Positions 28,164-37,209 of a DNA stretch of 64,000 nucleotides are shown one piece after another (within the stretch, counting starts at the first letter, position 1; every line of letters begins with the position of its first letter). The position numbers and the translations under genes were made by a program. The stretch is taken from NCBI GenBank assembly GCA_013215385.1, contig JABSOY010000008.1:62001-126000 (forward strand). The letters are read 5' to 3'. The DNA is from Colwellia sp. GTDB taxonomy: Bacteria; Pseudomonadota; Gammaproteobacteria; Enterobacterales; Alteromonadaceae. The notes beneath the pieces are model-generated. The model ran no database searches. It was not told the DNA's origin and saw nothing but the letters and a program-made list of their open reading frames with translations.

Positions 28164-28179
28164 CTGTACAAAACAACAG
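28164..28179 (-). promoter_or_regulatory. LexA (SOS) box upstream of yebG
   Basis: The sequence CTGTACAAAACAACAG has the conserved CTGT-N8-ACAG core of gammaproteobacterial LexA sites. It is 81-96 bases upstream of yebG, a known SOS gene. Confidence 0.8.
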
Positions 28180-28185
28180 TATCAT

Positions 28186-28230
28186 ACGAGGTTTTTAGTT
28201 AAATGCCAATGTTATTTAACTAAACCTCGT
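28186..28230 (-). terminator. Long hairpin between dbpA and yebG
   Basis: An imperfect stem of about 17 bp joins 28186-28204 to 28214-28230 with a two-base bulge and a short loop. It lies just past the dbpA stop codon. The minus-strand flank after the stem is not T-rich, so the terminator call is tentative. It also lies next to the LexA box. Confidence 0.5.
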
Positions 28231-28258
28231 TGTTTCTGAATAACCTATAATCCGTACT

Positions 28259-29644
28259 TTATTTTAACAATCTCACTCTAAACTTACGGCCTTTTAATTT
28301 TCCGTCACTGAGTTTCTTAAAAGCTTGCTTGGCAAACTTACGGCTAACCGCAACATAAGCCCAATTATCAGAGAGTTGAATTTTACCGACTTCTTTACCC
28401 GATATAGTTTTATCGCCAGTAAGTGCACCAAGAATATCGCCAGCACGTACTTTTTGCTTTTTACCACCGTCAATTTGTATAGTCGACATCTTCGGCGAAT
28501 ATACCGAGGAGTTTAATACACTAGCATCAGGTAATAATTCGCCTTCAATAGTACGGTCAAGATAATCTTCTAATAAACCAATTTTATAGCTTTCTTTTTC
28601 ACTGAAAAATGAACAAGCAATACCCGTACTGCCAGCTCGTCCTGTACGACCGATACGGTGAACATGAATTTCACTATCACGTGCGATATGATAATTAAAT
28701 ACCGCATCGAGTGAGTCAATATCTAAACCGCGAGCGGCAACATCAGTAGCGACTAAAATAGAAATACTCTTATTTGAAAAGCGAACTAATACTTCGGTGC
28801 GATCTCTTTGCTCTAAATCGCCATGTAAGTCTTGCACATTAAAGCCATAATTACGTAGTTCATCGACGACAATTTGTACGTCCTTTTTGGTGTTACAAAA
28901 AACGATACTCGATTCTGGTTGATGCTTTAACAATAACAAACGTATGCCGTCGATACGTTCGCTGTCATTTTCTACTTTATAAAAATGTTGTGAAATAGTA
29001 CTTTCTTCGTGATTTTCTTCTACAGTAATTTTTGTCGGTGAACGCATTATCTTTTTAGAAATTTCAGCAATTTCTGCTGGGAAAGTAGCACTAAATAATA
29101 ACGTTTGTCTTTCTTGTGAAATTTGAGAAATAATATAATCAACAGAAGCTTGAAAGCCCATTTCTAGCATACGATCGGCTTCATCGAGTACCAGCATATT
29201 CACATCATCTAATTTTAAGGTACCTTTACCAAGATGATCTTCAATTCGTCCTGGCGTACCGACAATAATGTGAGCGCCGTGTTCTAAAGAACCTACTTGC
29301 GGGCCAAAAGGCATACCACCACATAGGGTTAATACTTTGATGTTATGAATGGCACGGGCAAGTTTACGAATTTCTTTCGCTACTTGGTCAGCTAATTCAC
29401 GTGTTGGGCAAAGAATTAATGATTGAATACGAAAGCGCTTCACGTTAAGTTTTTCTAAAACACCTAAGCCAAATGCGGCTGTTTTTCCTGATCCTGTTTT
29501 TCCTTGGGCGATAACATCACCGCCAGAAATAATGGTCGGCAAGCTTTGAGCTTGAATGTCGGTCATCTGTTGATAACCCATAGAGTCTAAATTTTGAATT
29601 AACTCAGGTTTGAGTTTTAAGGTGGAAAAACTAAGCTGGCTCAA
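28259..29644 (-). CDS. dbpA: ATP-dependent RNA helicase DbpA
   Basis: DEAD-box helicase that remodels 23S rRNA during large-subunit assembly. Visible motifs are AQGKTGSGKTAAFG (motif I), VLDEADRMLEMG (motif II), LFSATFP (motif III), DVAARGLDID and HRIGRTGRAG (motif VI). The C-terminal 75 residues (GDILGALTGDKTISGKEVGK onward) form the DbpA RNA-binding domain that recognises hairpin 92. The 461-residue length fits DbpA rather than other DEAD-box proteins. It appears to be a single-gene unit. Confidence 0.94.
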   Translation of the reverse strand: MSQLSFSTLKLKPELIQNLDSMGYQQMTDIQAQSLPTIISGGDVIAQGKTGSGKTAAFGLGVLEKLNVKRFRIQSLILCPTRELADQVAKEIRKLARAIHNIKVLTLCGGMPFGPQVGSLEHGAHIIVGTPGRIEDHLGKGTLKLDDVNMLVLDEADRMLEMGFQASVDYIISQISQERQTLLFSATFPAEIAEISKKIMRSPTKITVEENHEESTISQHFYKVENDSERIDGIRLLLLKHQPESSIVFCNTKKDVQIVVDELRNYGFNVQDLHGDLEQRDRTEVLVRFSNKSISILVATDVAARGLDIDSLDAVFNYHIARDSEIHVHRIGRTGRAGSTGIACSFFSEKESYKIGLLEDYLDRTIEGELLPDASVLNSSVYSPKMSTIQIDGGKKQKVRAGDILGALTGDKTISGKEVGKIQLSDNWAYVAVSRKFAKQAFKKLSDGKLKGRKFRVRLLK

Positions 29645-29723
29645 CGGAAATTCCTTGGCATAAAAATAATGGGCTATTTTACCTTGTTTAAGCGCTTATA
29701 CCAAGTCCATGGAATTGGTATTA

Positions 29724-30422
29724 TTACTCGATAAAAAAATTGTTCATCTTTAGTGCACATTTCTGCGGTTGCTCAAGCGGTAACATATGGCCGGTATTGC
29801 TAAGGACGATTAGTGAAACATGCTCTGATTGCCCTAAAATATTGCTAATTCGACTGAGCTTAACCAATGAATCGTTATCACCAATTAAGAACTGAACAGG
29901 AAAAGAAAGCTTGGGCAGTTTTATTAATAAGTTTTCCCGCTGGGTAGTCACCGTTAATTGATAAATCAACGTTGCTTTGCCAAGACTTGTATCCATTTCA
30001 CGAATACAATGAATGATGTCTTGGTTGTTACGGTTATCTGGGTGCAGTAACGCTGTGATACGTTTAGTCGGGATCCCGGAGTAACCATGGGTTTTTAAAT
30101 AGGCGATAGTACGGCTGCGCTCTTTTAATTCAGCCTCGGGTAATGAGTAAGACATATTTGAAATAAGGAGTAACTTGCTCACTTTTTCAGGATACTTCAA
30201 TGCATAAGCTGACGCTAAATATCCCCCTAACGAAAAGCCAGCTAAATTGACTTTCCCCTTTGGAAGTAGCTTATCAAGCGCTGTTATTATTTCATCAATA
30301 CTCTTACCCATTGGAATGGCAAGATGAATAAGCTCAACATTTTCAGGTAAGTGTTTAATACAAGCTTGCCATAAACGTTGATCGCACATGGTGCCCGGTA
30401 GGCAATATATTTTATTTTTCAT
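29724..30422 (-). CDS. Alpha/beta hydrolase
   Basis: A 232-residue hydrolase without signal peptide. The nucleophile serine is in LAGFSLGGYLASAYALKYPE near residue 70, the acid in FLIGDNDSLVKLSR and the histidine in LSNTGHMLPLEQP, giving a complete Ser-Asp-His triad. The start is set at the ATG at 30422 (MKNKIYCLPGTMCDQRLW) because the longer frame begins with an unsupported TTG. It follows moeA by 36 bases and may share its transcript. The substrate is unknown. Confidence 0.88.
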   Translation of the reverse strand: MKNKIYCLPGTMCDQRLWQACIKHLPENVELIHLAIPMGKSIDEIITALDKLLPKGKVNLAGFSLGGYLASAYALKYPEKVSKLLLISNMSYSLPEAELKERSRTIAYLKTHGYSGIPTKRITALLHPDNRNNQDIIHCIREMDTSLGKATLIYQLTVTTQRENLLIKLPKLSFPVQFLIGDNDSLVKLSRISNILGQSEHVSLIVLSNTGHMLPLEQPQKCALKMNNFFIE

Positions 30423-30458
30423 AAGCAATGTTTATCAATGTATTTCTCAATTGAAGCC

Positions 30459-31694
30459 TTATTGAATGACTTCATCAAATAACTGTACATCAACTATTTC
30501 GTTTGCCGCGACTTTCCCTTGGCTCGAAGGTAAAACAATATAACAGTTGGCAGTAGACATACTGGTTAATATTCCAGAACCTTGGCTACCTGTGCTAGTC
30601 ACGATCATTTCACCTTGTTCATTGGTTGATAATATCGCGCGCTGAAAGTCCATGCGTCCCGGGCGTTTATTTAAGGGGGTCGCCGTTTTGACTTTCAATA
30701 AAGGCAAGTTTTTTGGTTGAGCATTCTGTAATTTTAACAGAGCAGGAATCGCTAATTGGTGCGCAGTGACTAATGCTGAAACGGGGTTGCCGGGTAAGCC
30801 AAAAAAATAACTGTTCGGTAGTTTGCCAAAGGCAAAAGGTTTACCGGGTTTCATGGCTATTTTCCAAAAACCAATCTCTCCTAATTGTTCGAGTACCAGT
30901 TTTGTATAGTCGGCATCGCCGACAGACACCCCACCAGAAGAAATAACCACGTCGGCTTGTTGGTCTGCCTGTGCAAAAGCATCACGTATTGCCTGTTCGT
31001 CATCGGCTATAATACCGAAGTTAATAACATCGACATTGAGTTTGTTTAACATCGCAGTTAATGCATGACTGTTACTTTCAAAAATATCACCTTCACTGAG
31101 TGTTTCGCCAGGAGACTTTAATTCATCACCGGTAGCTAATACTGCAACGGTAATTTTTCTAAAAACTTCGATTGTCGGTACGCCTAACGATGCAAGTACG
31201 CCAATGTCGATAGCAGACAGTTTTTTACCTTGGCTAAATACTTGCTGGTTTATAGCAATGTCTTCGCCTGAAAAACGTATGTTATCGTTAAAGTGTCGGT
31301 CTTCTAGAAAAGTAATGCTGTCTTCGTTTGCTTGGCAATTTTCCTGCATTTCTACTGTGTCGCAACAACTTGGTAATTTTGCACCTGTCATAATACGGAT
31401 ACATTCACCTAAGTTACATGACCCTTTAAAAGGTGCGCCAGCCATTGATCGGCCTACCATGGTTAAGGTGTTTTTATCTTGTAAGCTGGCTAATCTAAAA
31501 GCATAACCGTCCATCGCTGAATTGTTGTGTGGAGGGACATTTAATGGACTGGATATCTTGCTGGCTAAAACGCGATTTAAGCCTAATGCGAAAGGAATAA
31601 ATTCAGTTTCAGTAATCGGCTTTATCGCCGACAACATTCTTTCCATCGCTTGTTCAAACGGTAATAGTCCGGGAGCAGAACAACAATCAACCAT
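30459..31694 (-). CDS. moeA: Molybdopterin molybdenumtransferase MoeA
   Basis: Inserts molybdenum into adenylated molybdopterin. It has 411 residues. Conserved segments are NNSAMDGYAFR near residue 58, IRIMTGAKLPSCCDTVEMQE near residue 105, VLATGDEL near residue 185, VISSGGVSVGDADYTK near residue 250, and FGLPGNPVSALVT near residue 300. The gene is divergent from the riboswitch-controlled moaA cluster and shares its intergenic region of 320 bases, so it belongs functionally to the same cofactor locus. Confidence 0.96.
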   Translation of the reverse strand: MVDCCSAPGLLPFEQAMERMLSAIKPITETEFIPFALGLNRVLASKISSPLNVPPHNNSAMDGYAFRLASLQDKNTLTMVGRSMAGAPFKGSCNLGECIRIMTGAKLPSCCDTVEMQENCQANEDSITFLEDRHFNDNIRFSGEDIAINQQVFSQGKKLSAIDIGVLASLGVPTIEVFRKITVAVLATGDELKSPGETLSEGDIFESNSHALTAMLNKLNVDVINFGIIADDEQAIRDAFAQADQQADVVISSGGVSVGDADYTKLVLEQLGEIGFWKIAMKPGKPFAFGKLPNSYFFGLPGNPVSALVTAHQLAIPALLKLQNAQPKNLPLLKVKTATPLNKRPGRMDFQRAILSTNEQGEMIVTSTGSQGSGILTSMSTANCYIVLPSSQGKVAANEIVDVQLFDEVIQ

Positions 31695-31911
31695 AAGTAA
31701 CTCTTCTGTTTAGTTTGTTTTTTATGCAGTAAATTAAACCGCTGTATGTAGAACATTATGACTCAAGTTGCCCTACGAAGAATACGGATTAAGTAGTGAT
31801 TTTTTGATGTAAATTAAAATTACTTAATGTCTAGTCGTATTTTAATAGTGAAAATAGTTTACTATAGTTAAACAATTAAAATGAATTATTCGCCGAGCTT
31901 TTCTAGCTGAA

Positions 31912-32012
31912 TCTTTAATTAGAATGCTATTCAAGCCGTGGTTACTGCAATATTGCTATAACCGCCAGGGTTAACAAGGAAACGCGTTAGCCTCCCTACA
32001 TTTGGAAAGGTG
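31912..32012 (+). promoter_or_regulatory. Molybdenum cofactor (Moco) riboswitch upstream of moaA
   Basis: The 100 bases before moaA end with GCCTCCCTACATTTGGAAAGG, which resembles the conserved 3' end of the Moco RNA motif found before moaA in E. coli and Shewanella relatives. Two internal hairpins are visible: GGTTA...TAACC around 31938-31962, and GGTTAAC with GTTAGCC around 31970-31993. The final GGAAAGG overlaps the ribosome site of moaA, so translation could be blocked directly when Moco is bound. Boundaries are approximate. Confidence 0.75.
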
Positions 32013-32014
32013 AT

Positions 32015-32986
32015 ATGTTAACAGACAACTTCGGTCGTAAGTTTTATTACTTGCGCCTATCGATTACTGACGTGTGCAATTTTCGTTGCACCTATTGCTT
32101 GCCTGATGGTTATTCATGCGACAATGACCGTGATTTTCTCTCCTTTGATGAAATCAAACGTGTTGCTAACGCTTTCGCGCAAATGGGCACGGAAAAAATT
32201 CGCATCACCGGCGGCGAACCTTCGTTGCGCAAAGACCTACCTGAAATTATCGCTGCTTGTAAGCAAACCCCTGGTATTAAAAAAGTCGCTATAACGACCA
32301 ATGGCTATAAATTACCTGAGCATTTACAAAGCTGGTTAGATGCCGGCATTGACGCGATCAATATTAGTATTGATAGCCTTGACCCGCGTATGTTTCATTC
32401 AATTACTGGCCATAATAAGTTACCGCATATTTTAAAAGGCATTGATATGGCGTTGGCGGATGGTCGTCCAACGATCAAAATTAATACTGTATTAATGCGT
32501 GAATACAATGGTCATGATATTAAAACCTTTCTTGATTGGCTTAAAGAGACTCCGGTGACCTTACGTTTTATTGAGCTAATGCAAACGGGTGATAACCAAG
32601 AGTTTTTCGATGCACAGCATGTACAGGGTGCGCGTATTAAACAAAATTTAATACTCGATGGTTGGTTACCTGTGATAAATGATAAAGCGGCGGGACCTGC
32701 ACAAGAATTTTATCATCCAGATTATTTAGGTAAAATTGGTTTGATTATGCCGTACAGCAAAGACTTTTGTAACACCTGTAATCGTTTACGAGTAAGCTCG
32801 TTAGGTAAATTGCATTTGTGCTTATTTACCGAAGCAGGTTTACCGCTGAAAGAGTATTTACAGCAAGACGATATTGAGCCTTTGAAAGAACAAATTCGCG
32901 CCATGATGACCGATAAAAAAGCCACTCATTTTCTTCAAGACAAACTAACAGGTGCCACTAAAAACCTGGCTATGTTGGGCGGATAA
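32015..32986 (+). CDS. moaA: GTP 3',8-cyclase MoaA
   Basis: Radical SAM enzyme that starts molybdopterin synthesis from GTP. The N-terminal cluster motif CNFRCTYC is near residue 24 and GGEPSLRKDL follows. The C-terminal cluster is CNTCNRLRVSSLGKLHLCLF near residue 255. Its 323 residues are normal. The last two glycines (MLGG) form the conserved MoaA tail needed for activity. It is the first gene behind the Moco riboswitch and leads the moa/mod cluster. Confidence 0.97.
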   Translation: MLTDNFGRKFYYLRLSITDVCNFRCTYCLPDGYSCDNDRDFLSFDEIKRVANAFAQMGTEKIRITGGEPSLRKDLPEIIAACKQTPGIKKVAITTNGYKLPEHLQSWLDAGIDAINISIDSLDPRMFHSITGHNKLPHILKGIDMALADGRPTIKINTVLMREYNGHDIKTFLDWLKETPVTLRFIELMQTGDNQEFFDAQHVQGARIKQNLILDGWLPVINDKAAGPAQEFYHPDYLGKIGLIMPYSKDFCNTCNRLRVSSLGKLHLCLFTEAGLPLKEYLQQDDIEPLKEQIRAMMTDKKATHFLQDKLTGATKNLAMLGG

Positions 32987-32987
32987 T

Positions 32988-33695
32988 ATGGTTAGGAATA
33001 TCTCGGGAAATATGAAGGGGAATATGAGCGGCGCTTTTTTGAATCAAGATTGTTTAGGCGTGGTGTTAGCCGGCGGGAAATCTGCTCGCATGGGGTCTAA
33101 TAAAGCTTTGTTAATGCGTAATAGCTCGACTTTAAACGGGCAAGCGCGCGGCAGTGAAAACATGCTCAGTTACAGTAAAAACTTACTTAAAAACATAGGT
33201 ATAAATAACATTGTTGTTAGTGGGTCTGTTGAAGGCAGTAGTAATGATGACAGTGGCAACGCCGAATATTATGTAGCAGACCAATTTGCTGAGCTTGGCC
33301 CAATGGGCGGTATTTACAGTGTCATTAAAAAATACCAACCTAAAGCATTACTCATTTTACCGGTGGATTTACCGCTAATGACCAAGCAAACGCTTCAGCA
33401 GTTAAAAATGAAAGGTGAATTAAGCCAGAAGGCGTGCTTCTTTACCGATCATTTTTTACCGCTTTATTTACCCAATAATGCTTTTGTTGAGCTATTTTTT
33501 ACGACAAATTTTGCGCAATATCAGCAAGGGTATAAAAATGCGGTAAACGAAAAAGCTGATAAGAAAAAAAATGGCCCATCGATTCGTTCGATGTTCGCAC
33601 AAGTGCCGCATCAGGCTTTAGCGCTAAAGTCGCCACAGTGTTTATTTAATAGCAATACACCAGAACAATGGCAACAAGCACAACAACACTTTTAG
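32988..33695 (+). CDS. mobA: Molybdenum cofactor guanylyltransferase MobA
   Basis: Attaches GMP to molybdopterin to form the bis-MGD cofactor used by nitrate and DMSO reductases. The nucleotide-binding motif is VVLAGGKSARMGSNKALL, then LGPMGGIYSVI and LILPVDLPLMT. The start is set at the ATG one base after the moaA stop. Further ATG codons at 33012 and 33024 are possible, the latter after AAGGGG. An extra, low-complexity stretch (RNSSTLNGQARGSENMLSYS) sits between the nucleotide motif and the first strand. Confidence 0.9.
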   Translation: MVRNISGNMKGNMSGAFLNQDCLGVVLAGGKSARMGSNKALLMRNSSTLNGQARGSENMLSYSKNLLKNIGINNIVVSGSVEGSSNDDSGNAEYYVADQFAELGPMGGIYSVIKKYQPKALLILPVDLPLMTKQTLQQLKMKGELSQKACFFTDHFLPLYLPNNAFVELFFTTNFAQYQQGYKNAVNEKADKKKNGPSIRSMFAQVPHQALALKSPQCLFNSNTPEQWQQAQQHF

Positions 33696-33722
33696 TGTTT
33701 AGACGAAAATAAATTGAAAAAG

Positions 33723-33753
33723 TCGTCATACTGAACTCGTTTCAGGATGACGA
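33723..33753. repeat. Palindromic repeat between mobA and moaB
   Basis: TCGTCATACTGAAC followed by TCGTTTCAGGATGACGA is a near-perfect inverted repeat of 31 bases. Similar TCATCCTGAA...TTCAGGATGA elements are dispersed in many bacterial genomes. It sits inside the moa cluster, in the only long internal gap (111 bases), and may fold in the transcript. Confidence 0.7.
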
Positions 33754-33806
33754 ACACTAATTGTATTAGAAAATAATTTTAAAATTATTAAACTTTAGGA
33801 AAATTT

Positions 33807-34355
33807 ATGAGCTCTTCACATGGCGGTAACGCTTTTATTCCCTTATCAATTGCCATATTAACTGTTTCTGATACCCGTGATGAATCTAACGATACCTCTG
33901 GGCAAGTGCTGGTTGAACGCTTAACTGAAGCGGGCCATAAACTTGCCGATAAGGTTATTGTTAAAGACGATGTTTACCAATTACGTGCGATTGTTTCTAA
34001 GTGGATAGCTGACGAAAATGTGCAAGTTATAATTTCTACCGGCGGTACTGGTTTTACTGCCCGTGATAATACGCCTGAAGCTTTACTGCCATTATTTGAT
34101 AAAAATGTTGAAGGTTTCGGCGAGGTTTTTCGTGCTATTTCGCTCGATGAAATTGGCACATCAACGATTCAATCGCGTGCTTTTGGCGGCATTGCCAATA
34201 GCACGGTGATTTTGTGTGTACCTGGTTCAACCAACGCTTGTCGTACGGCTTGGGATAAACTGATTAAAGAACAACTCGATGCTAGCCATCGTCCTTGTAA
34301 TTTTGTGCCACATTTGAAAATGGCCGAAATTGAGCTTTGTGAGACGCGAGACTAA
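33807..34355 (+). CDS. moaB: Molybdenum cofactor biosynthesis protein MoaB
   Basis: Adenylates molybdopterin before metal insertion, the role MogA also fills. It has 182 residues. The family segments are [18 protein letters not shown] near residue 12, [20 protein letters not shown] near residue 72 and [17 protein letters not shown] near residue 132. The stop overlaps the moaC start by one base (TAATG), so the two are coupled. The palindromic repeat precedes it. Confidence 0.93.
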   Translation: MSSSHGGNAFIPLSIAILTVSDTRDESNDTSGQVLVERLTEAGHKLADKVIVKDDVYQLRAIVSKWIADENVQVIISTGGTGFTARDNTPEALLPLFDKNVEGFGEVFRAISLDEIGTSTIQSRAFGGIANSTVILCVPGSTNACRTAWDKLIKEQLDASHRPCNFVPHLKMAEIELCETRD

Positions 34356-34885
34356 TGGGCCATTCTAAAGAACAAGTAAAACCTAGCCTTAGCCATGTAA
34401 ATAAACGTGGTGAAGCTAATATGGTTGATGTCACTGAAAAAGCCATGACATCACGTTCTGCAACTGCAGAAGGTTATATTCAAATGTCGGCGCAGACCTT
34501 ATCGTTAATTAGCCAAGGCGATAATAAAAAGGGCGACGTATTTTCTGTTGCTCGTATTGCTGGTATTCAAGCAGCCAAAAAATGTAGTGACTTAATTCCA
34601 CTTTGTCATCCCTTAATGCTAACGAAAGTTAAAGTCGATTTCACTATTGATGAAAAAAACAGCCAAGTGCATGTGACAAGCTTATGTAAATTGACCGGAC
34701 AAACCGGTGTTGAAATGGAAGCGTTAACCGCGGTTTCAATTGCTTGTTTAACCTTGTTTGATATGTGTAAAGCGGTGGACCCTTTAATGGAAATTCACGG
34801 TATTCGTGTGATAACCAAAGAAGGCGGGAAATCAGGCTCTTGGCAAGCAAAAGCTGAGCAAGCCAAAGCCATACAAGCTAGATAA
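34355..34885 (+). CDS. moaC: Cyclic pyranopterin monophosphate synthase MoaC
   Basis: Converts the MoaA product to cyclic pyranopterin monophosphate. It has 176 residues. The segments [20 protein letters not shown] near residue 21, [20 protein letters not shown] near residue 76, [20 protein letters not shown] near residue 113 and the final KSGSW match the family. The first 10-12 residues are an extension. It overlaps moaB by one base and is followed by moaD after 13 bases. Confidence 0.96.
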   Translation: MGHSKEQVKPSLSHVNKRGEANMVDVTEKAMTSRSATAEGYIQMSAQTLSLISQGDNKKGDVFSVARIAGIQAAKKCSDLIPLCHPLMLTKVKVDFTIDEKNSQVHVTSLCKLTGQTGVEMEALTAVSIACLTLFDMCKAVDPLMEIHGIRVITKEGGKSGSWQAKAEQAKAIQAR

Positions 34886-34898
34886 TGAAGGAAAAGCT

Positions 34899-35147
34899 AT
34901 GATCAAAGTAATATTTTTTGCCGCATTACGCGAGCAGTTGGGCAGCAGCGGTACTGAAATCAGCGCTAAGTGCGCGAGCACAGTTGCTGAAGTCAAAGAT
35001 GCTTTAGGGAAAAAAGACCAGGGTTGGAAAAATTATTTAGCCAATAACTCATTACTTTGTGCGGTTAATCATCAAATGGTGCAGGGCGACTTTTCAGTGA
35101 AAGCTGGCGACGAAGTTGCCTTTTTCCCTCCTGTTACCGGTGGTTAA
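34899..35147 (+). CDS. moaD: Molybdopterin synthase sulfur carrier subunit MoaD
   Basis: Small ubiquitin-like protein of 82 residues that carries the sulfur for the molybdopterin dithiolene as a thiocarboxylate. It ends in the required GG (AFFPPVTGG). The start MIKVIFFAALREQLG follows an AAGGAAAAGC ribosome site. It works with MoaE, encoded next, and is activated by MoeB, encoded at the end of this cluster. Confidence 0.95.
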   Translation: MIKVIFFAALREQLGSSGTEISAKCASTVAEVKDALGKKDQGWKNYLANNSLLCAVNHQMVQGDFSVKAGDEVAFFPPVTGG

Positions 35148-35169
35148 AATTGTGAATATAGACACTGTT

Positions 35170-35634
35170 ATGAATAAGTACGCAGAAATAAGCATTCAAA
35201 CGGAAGACTTTGATCATGGCTATGAAGTTAACTTGTTAGAAAGTGATAATGTTGAAGATGGCGCGGTCGTGACTTTTAGCGGGCGCGTGCGTAATAATAA
35301 TTTAGGTTTGAAGGTAAAAGGTTTATTCCTTGAACATTATCCAGATATGACTGAAAAGCTCTTGGCTGAAATTATTCAAACGGCTAAAACTCGTTGGAAT
35401 ATTGGTCGGGTAAAAGTTATTCACCGTATAGGTCAGCTAGCCATTGGTGAACAAATTGTTTTTGTTGGCGTCACCAGTAAACACCGCCAAGATGCTTTTG
35501 CGGCTAACGAGTTCATCATGGATTTCTTGAAAGTAAAAGCGCCGTTCTGGAAAAAAGAACTCACTGAGTTGGGTGAAACATGGCTTGAAGCGAAAAACAG
35601 TGATAAAGAAAAAGCACAGGCGTGGAGTAAATAG
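35170..35634 (+). CDS. moaE: Molybdopterin synthase catalytic subunit MoaE
   Basis: Catalytic partner of MoaD. The start is set at the ATG giving MNKYAEISIQTEDFDHGYEV (154 residues), close to the family length. The frame is open to 35116 inside moaD without a better start; a GTG at 35152 is also possible. Conserved segments are GAVVTFSGRVRNNNLG, LFLEHYPDMTEKLL, VIHRIGQLAIGEQIVFVGVT and FMDFLKVKAPFWKKE, which carries the catalytic lysines. Confidence 0.95.
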   Translation: MNKYAEISIQTEDFDHGYEVNLLESDNVEDGAVVTFSGRVRNNNLGLKVKGLFLEHYPDMTEKLLAEIIQTAKTRWNIGRVKVIHRIGQLAIGEQIVFVGVTSKHRQDAFAANEFIMDFLKVKAPFWKKELTELGETWLEAKNSDKEKAQAWSK

Positions 35635-35636
35635 GC

Positions 35637-36485
35637 TTGGGTTTATTGCCAGCTCGAATATTAATTAGCTTGATATGTATCGGGCTAATGTTTTGTTCAT
35701 CACCTTTAGTTGCGGCTAAAAATTTTGTAAGCCTCGATGAAAAAAGCTTAGATGAAAAAAACTTAGATGAAGAGCCTTTGCGCATTGCGGTTGCCTCGAA
35801 TTTTGCCCCGACCTTAAGAAAATTACTGGCTCGCTACAATACAGAGCAAAACGAATTCATTAAGCCACTTATTATCGTCGCATCTAGCGGTACCTTATTC
35901 CTGCAAATTCAGCATGGTGCAATGTTTGATCTCTTCTTGTCTGCAGACAGTAAACGACCGCAATTATTAATAGCAACTGATTTAGCCTTTAAAGCTAGCC
36001 AGCAAACCTATGCTTATGGGCAGTTAGCGCTTTGGTCAGCAAGAAACAATATATCTACTGACCCACTTACCGCGCTTAAAAATAACAAGCAACGCCTTGC
36101 TATTGCTAACCCTAAAATTGCACCTTATGGTAAAGCAGCGAAACAAGTGCTAGAAAACCTACAGCTGTGGCATGATTATAAAACGCGGCTAATTCAAGGT
36201 ATTAATATTAGCCAGACTTTTCAGCAGACGCGTTCACAATCGGTAAATTTAGGTATGGTTAGTAATAGCCAATTAGTGCTCAATAATTTAAAGGGTGTAT
36301 TAATTCCTGCGCGTTTACATCAGCCGATAAAACAGCAGTTAGTTATTTTAAAACGCAGTCAAAACAGCGAACAGGCAAAACGCTTCGTTAAGTTTTTGAT
36401 GAATGAACAAAGTCAGCAGTTTATTGCCCAGTCAGGTTATATAAAATGGAACGTCGTTAAGAGTGAAGGGAGCTCAAATGAATAG
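35637..36485 (+). CDS. modA: Molybdate ABC transporter substrate-binding protein ModA
   Basis: Periplasmic molybdate-binding protein of the ModABC importer. A signal peptide is visible (ILISLICIGLMFCSSPLVAA). The mature part begins near LRIAVASNFAPTLRKLLAR, the first ligand loop, and holds VASSGTLFLQIQHGAMFDLF, which contains the oxyanion-binding serines. The only start that keeps the full signal peptide is a TTG three bases after the moaE stop. It has 282 residues, a little above the usual length. It overlaps modB by 8 bases. Confidence 0.93.
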   Translation: MGLLPARILISLICIGLMFCSSPLVAAKNFVSLDEKSLDEKNLDEEPLRIAVASNFAPTLRKLLARYNTEQNEFIKPLIIVASSGTLFLQIQHGAMFDLFLSADSKRPQLLIATDLAFKASQQTYAYGQLALWSARNNISTDPLTALKNNKQRLAIANPKIAPYGKAAKQVLENLQLWHDYKTRLIQGINISQTFQQTRSQSVNLGMVSNSQLVLNNLKGVLIPARLHQPIKQQLVILKRSQNSEQAKRFVKFLMNEQSQQFIAQSGYIKWNVVKSEGSSNE

Positions 36486-37209
36486 CACTCACCCTGATAT
36501 GCTCGCACTCATTACCACGCTAAAAATGGCGGGTATCACCACTGTTATTCTGATGTTAATTGGTACTCCGCTCGCTTGGTTTCTCGCTAAAATGAAAAGC
36601 CGAGGTAAAGTTTTTATTGAAGCTTTGGTTGCTTTGCCACTTGTTTTACCGCCAACGGTACTGGGCTTTTATTTATTACTGTTATTTTCGCCGCAATATT
36701 TACCCGGACAAATTTGGCAAGAAACTACCGGGCAACAACTTGCCTTTAGTTTTTCGGCCATTGTTATTGGCTCAGTTTTATATTCACTGCCGTTTGTTGT
36801 TCAGCCGTTGCAAAAGGCCTTTGAACAACTCGGCGATGACTTATTAGAAGCCGCGGCCATGTTAGGTGCTAGCGCGTTCGATCGGTTTTTTACCATAGTA
36901 TTACCCATTACTAAAGCAAGTTTTATTACTGCAGCCAGTTTAGGTTTTGCCCATACGGTCGGCGAGTTTGGTGTGGTCTTGATGATAGGTGGTAATATTC
37001 CCGGCGAAACCCGTGTGCTGTCTATTGCTTTATTCGATCATGTTGAAGCGTTTGATTACGCACAAGCCCATGTTATTTCAATCAGTTTAGTTATCTCATC
37101 GCTTGTTTTACTGTCGTTGATTTACTTACTCAATAGACCTAATAAAAGTCGTCCTAAAAGCTCTAAGCCAGCTATATCTAAGTCAGTGATCTCAAAGAGG
37201 CATAATTGA
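36478..37209 (+). CDS. modB: Molybdate ABC transporter permease ModB
   Basis: Inner-membrane subunit of the molybdate importer, about 243 residues with five hydrophobic segments. The permease coupling loop is LEAAAMLGASAFDRFFTIVL near residue 122, and FAHTVGEFGVVLMIGGN follows. The start at ATG 36478 has the ribosome site AAGGGAG; the longer frame begins with a GTG. The C-terminal tail is unusual: a run of lysine- and serine-rich units (SRPKSSKPAISKSVISKRHN). Stop overlaps the modC start by one base. Confidence 0.94.
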   Translation: MNSTHPDMLALITTLKMAGITTVILMLIGTPLAWFLAKMKSRGKVFIEALVALPLVLPPTVLGFYLLLLFSPQYLPGQIWQETTGQQLAFSFSAIVIGSVLYSLPFVVQPLQKAFEQLGDDLLEAAAMLGASAFDRFFTIVLPITKASFITAASLGFAHTVGEFGVVLMIGGNIPGETRVLSIALFDHVEAFDYAQAHVISISLVISSLVLLSLIYLLNRPNKSRPKSSKPAISKSVISKRHN

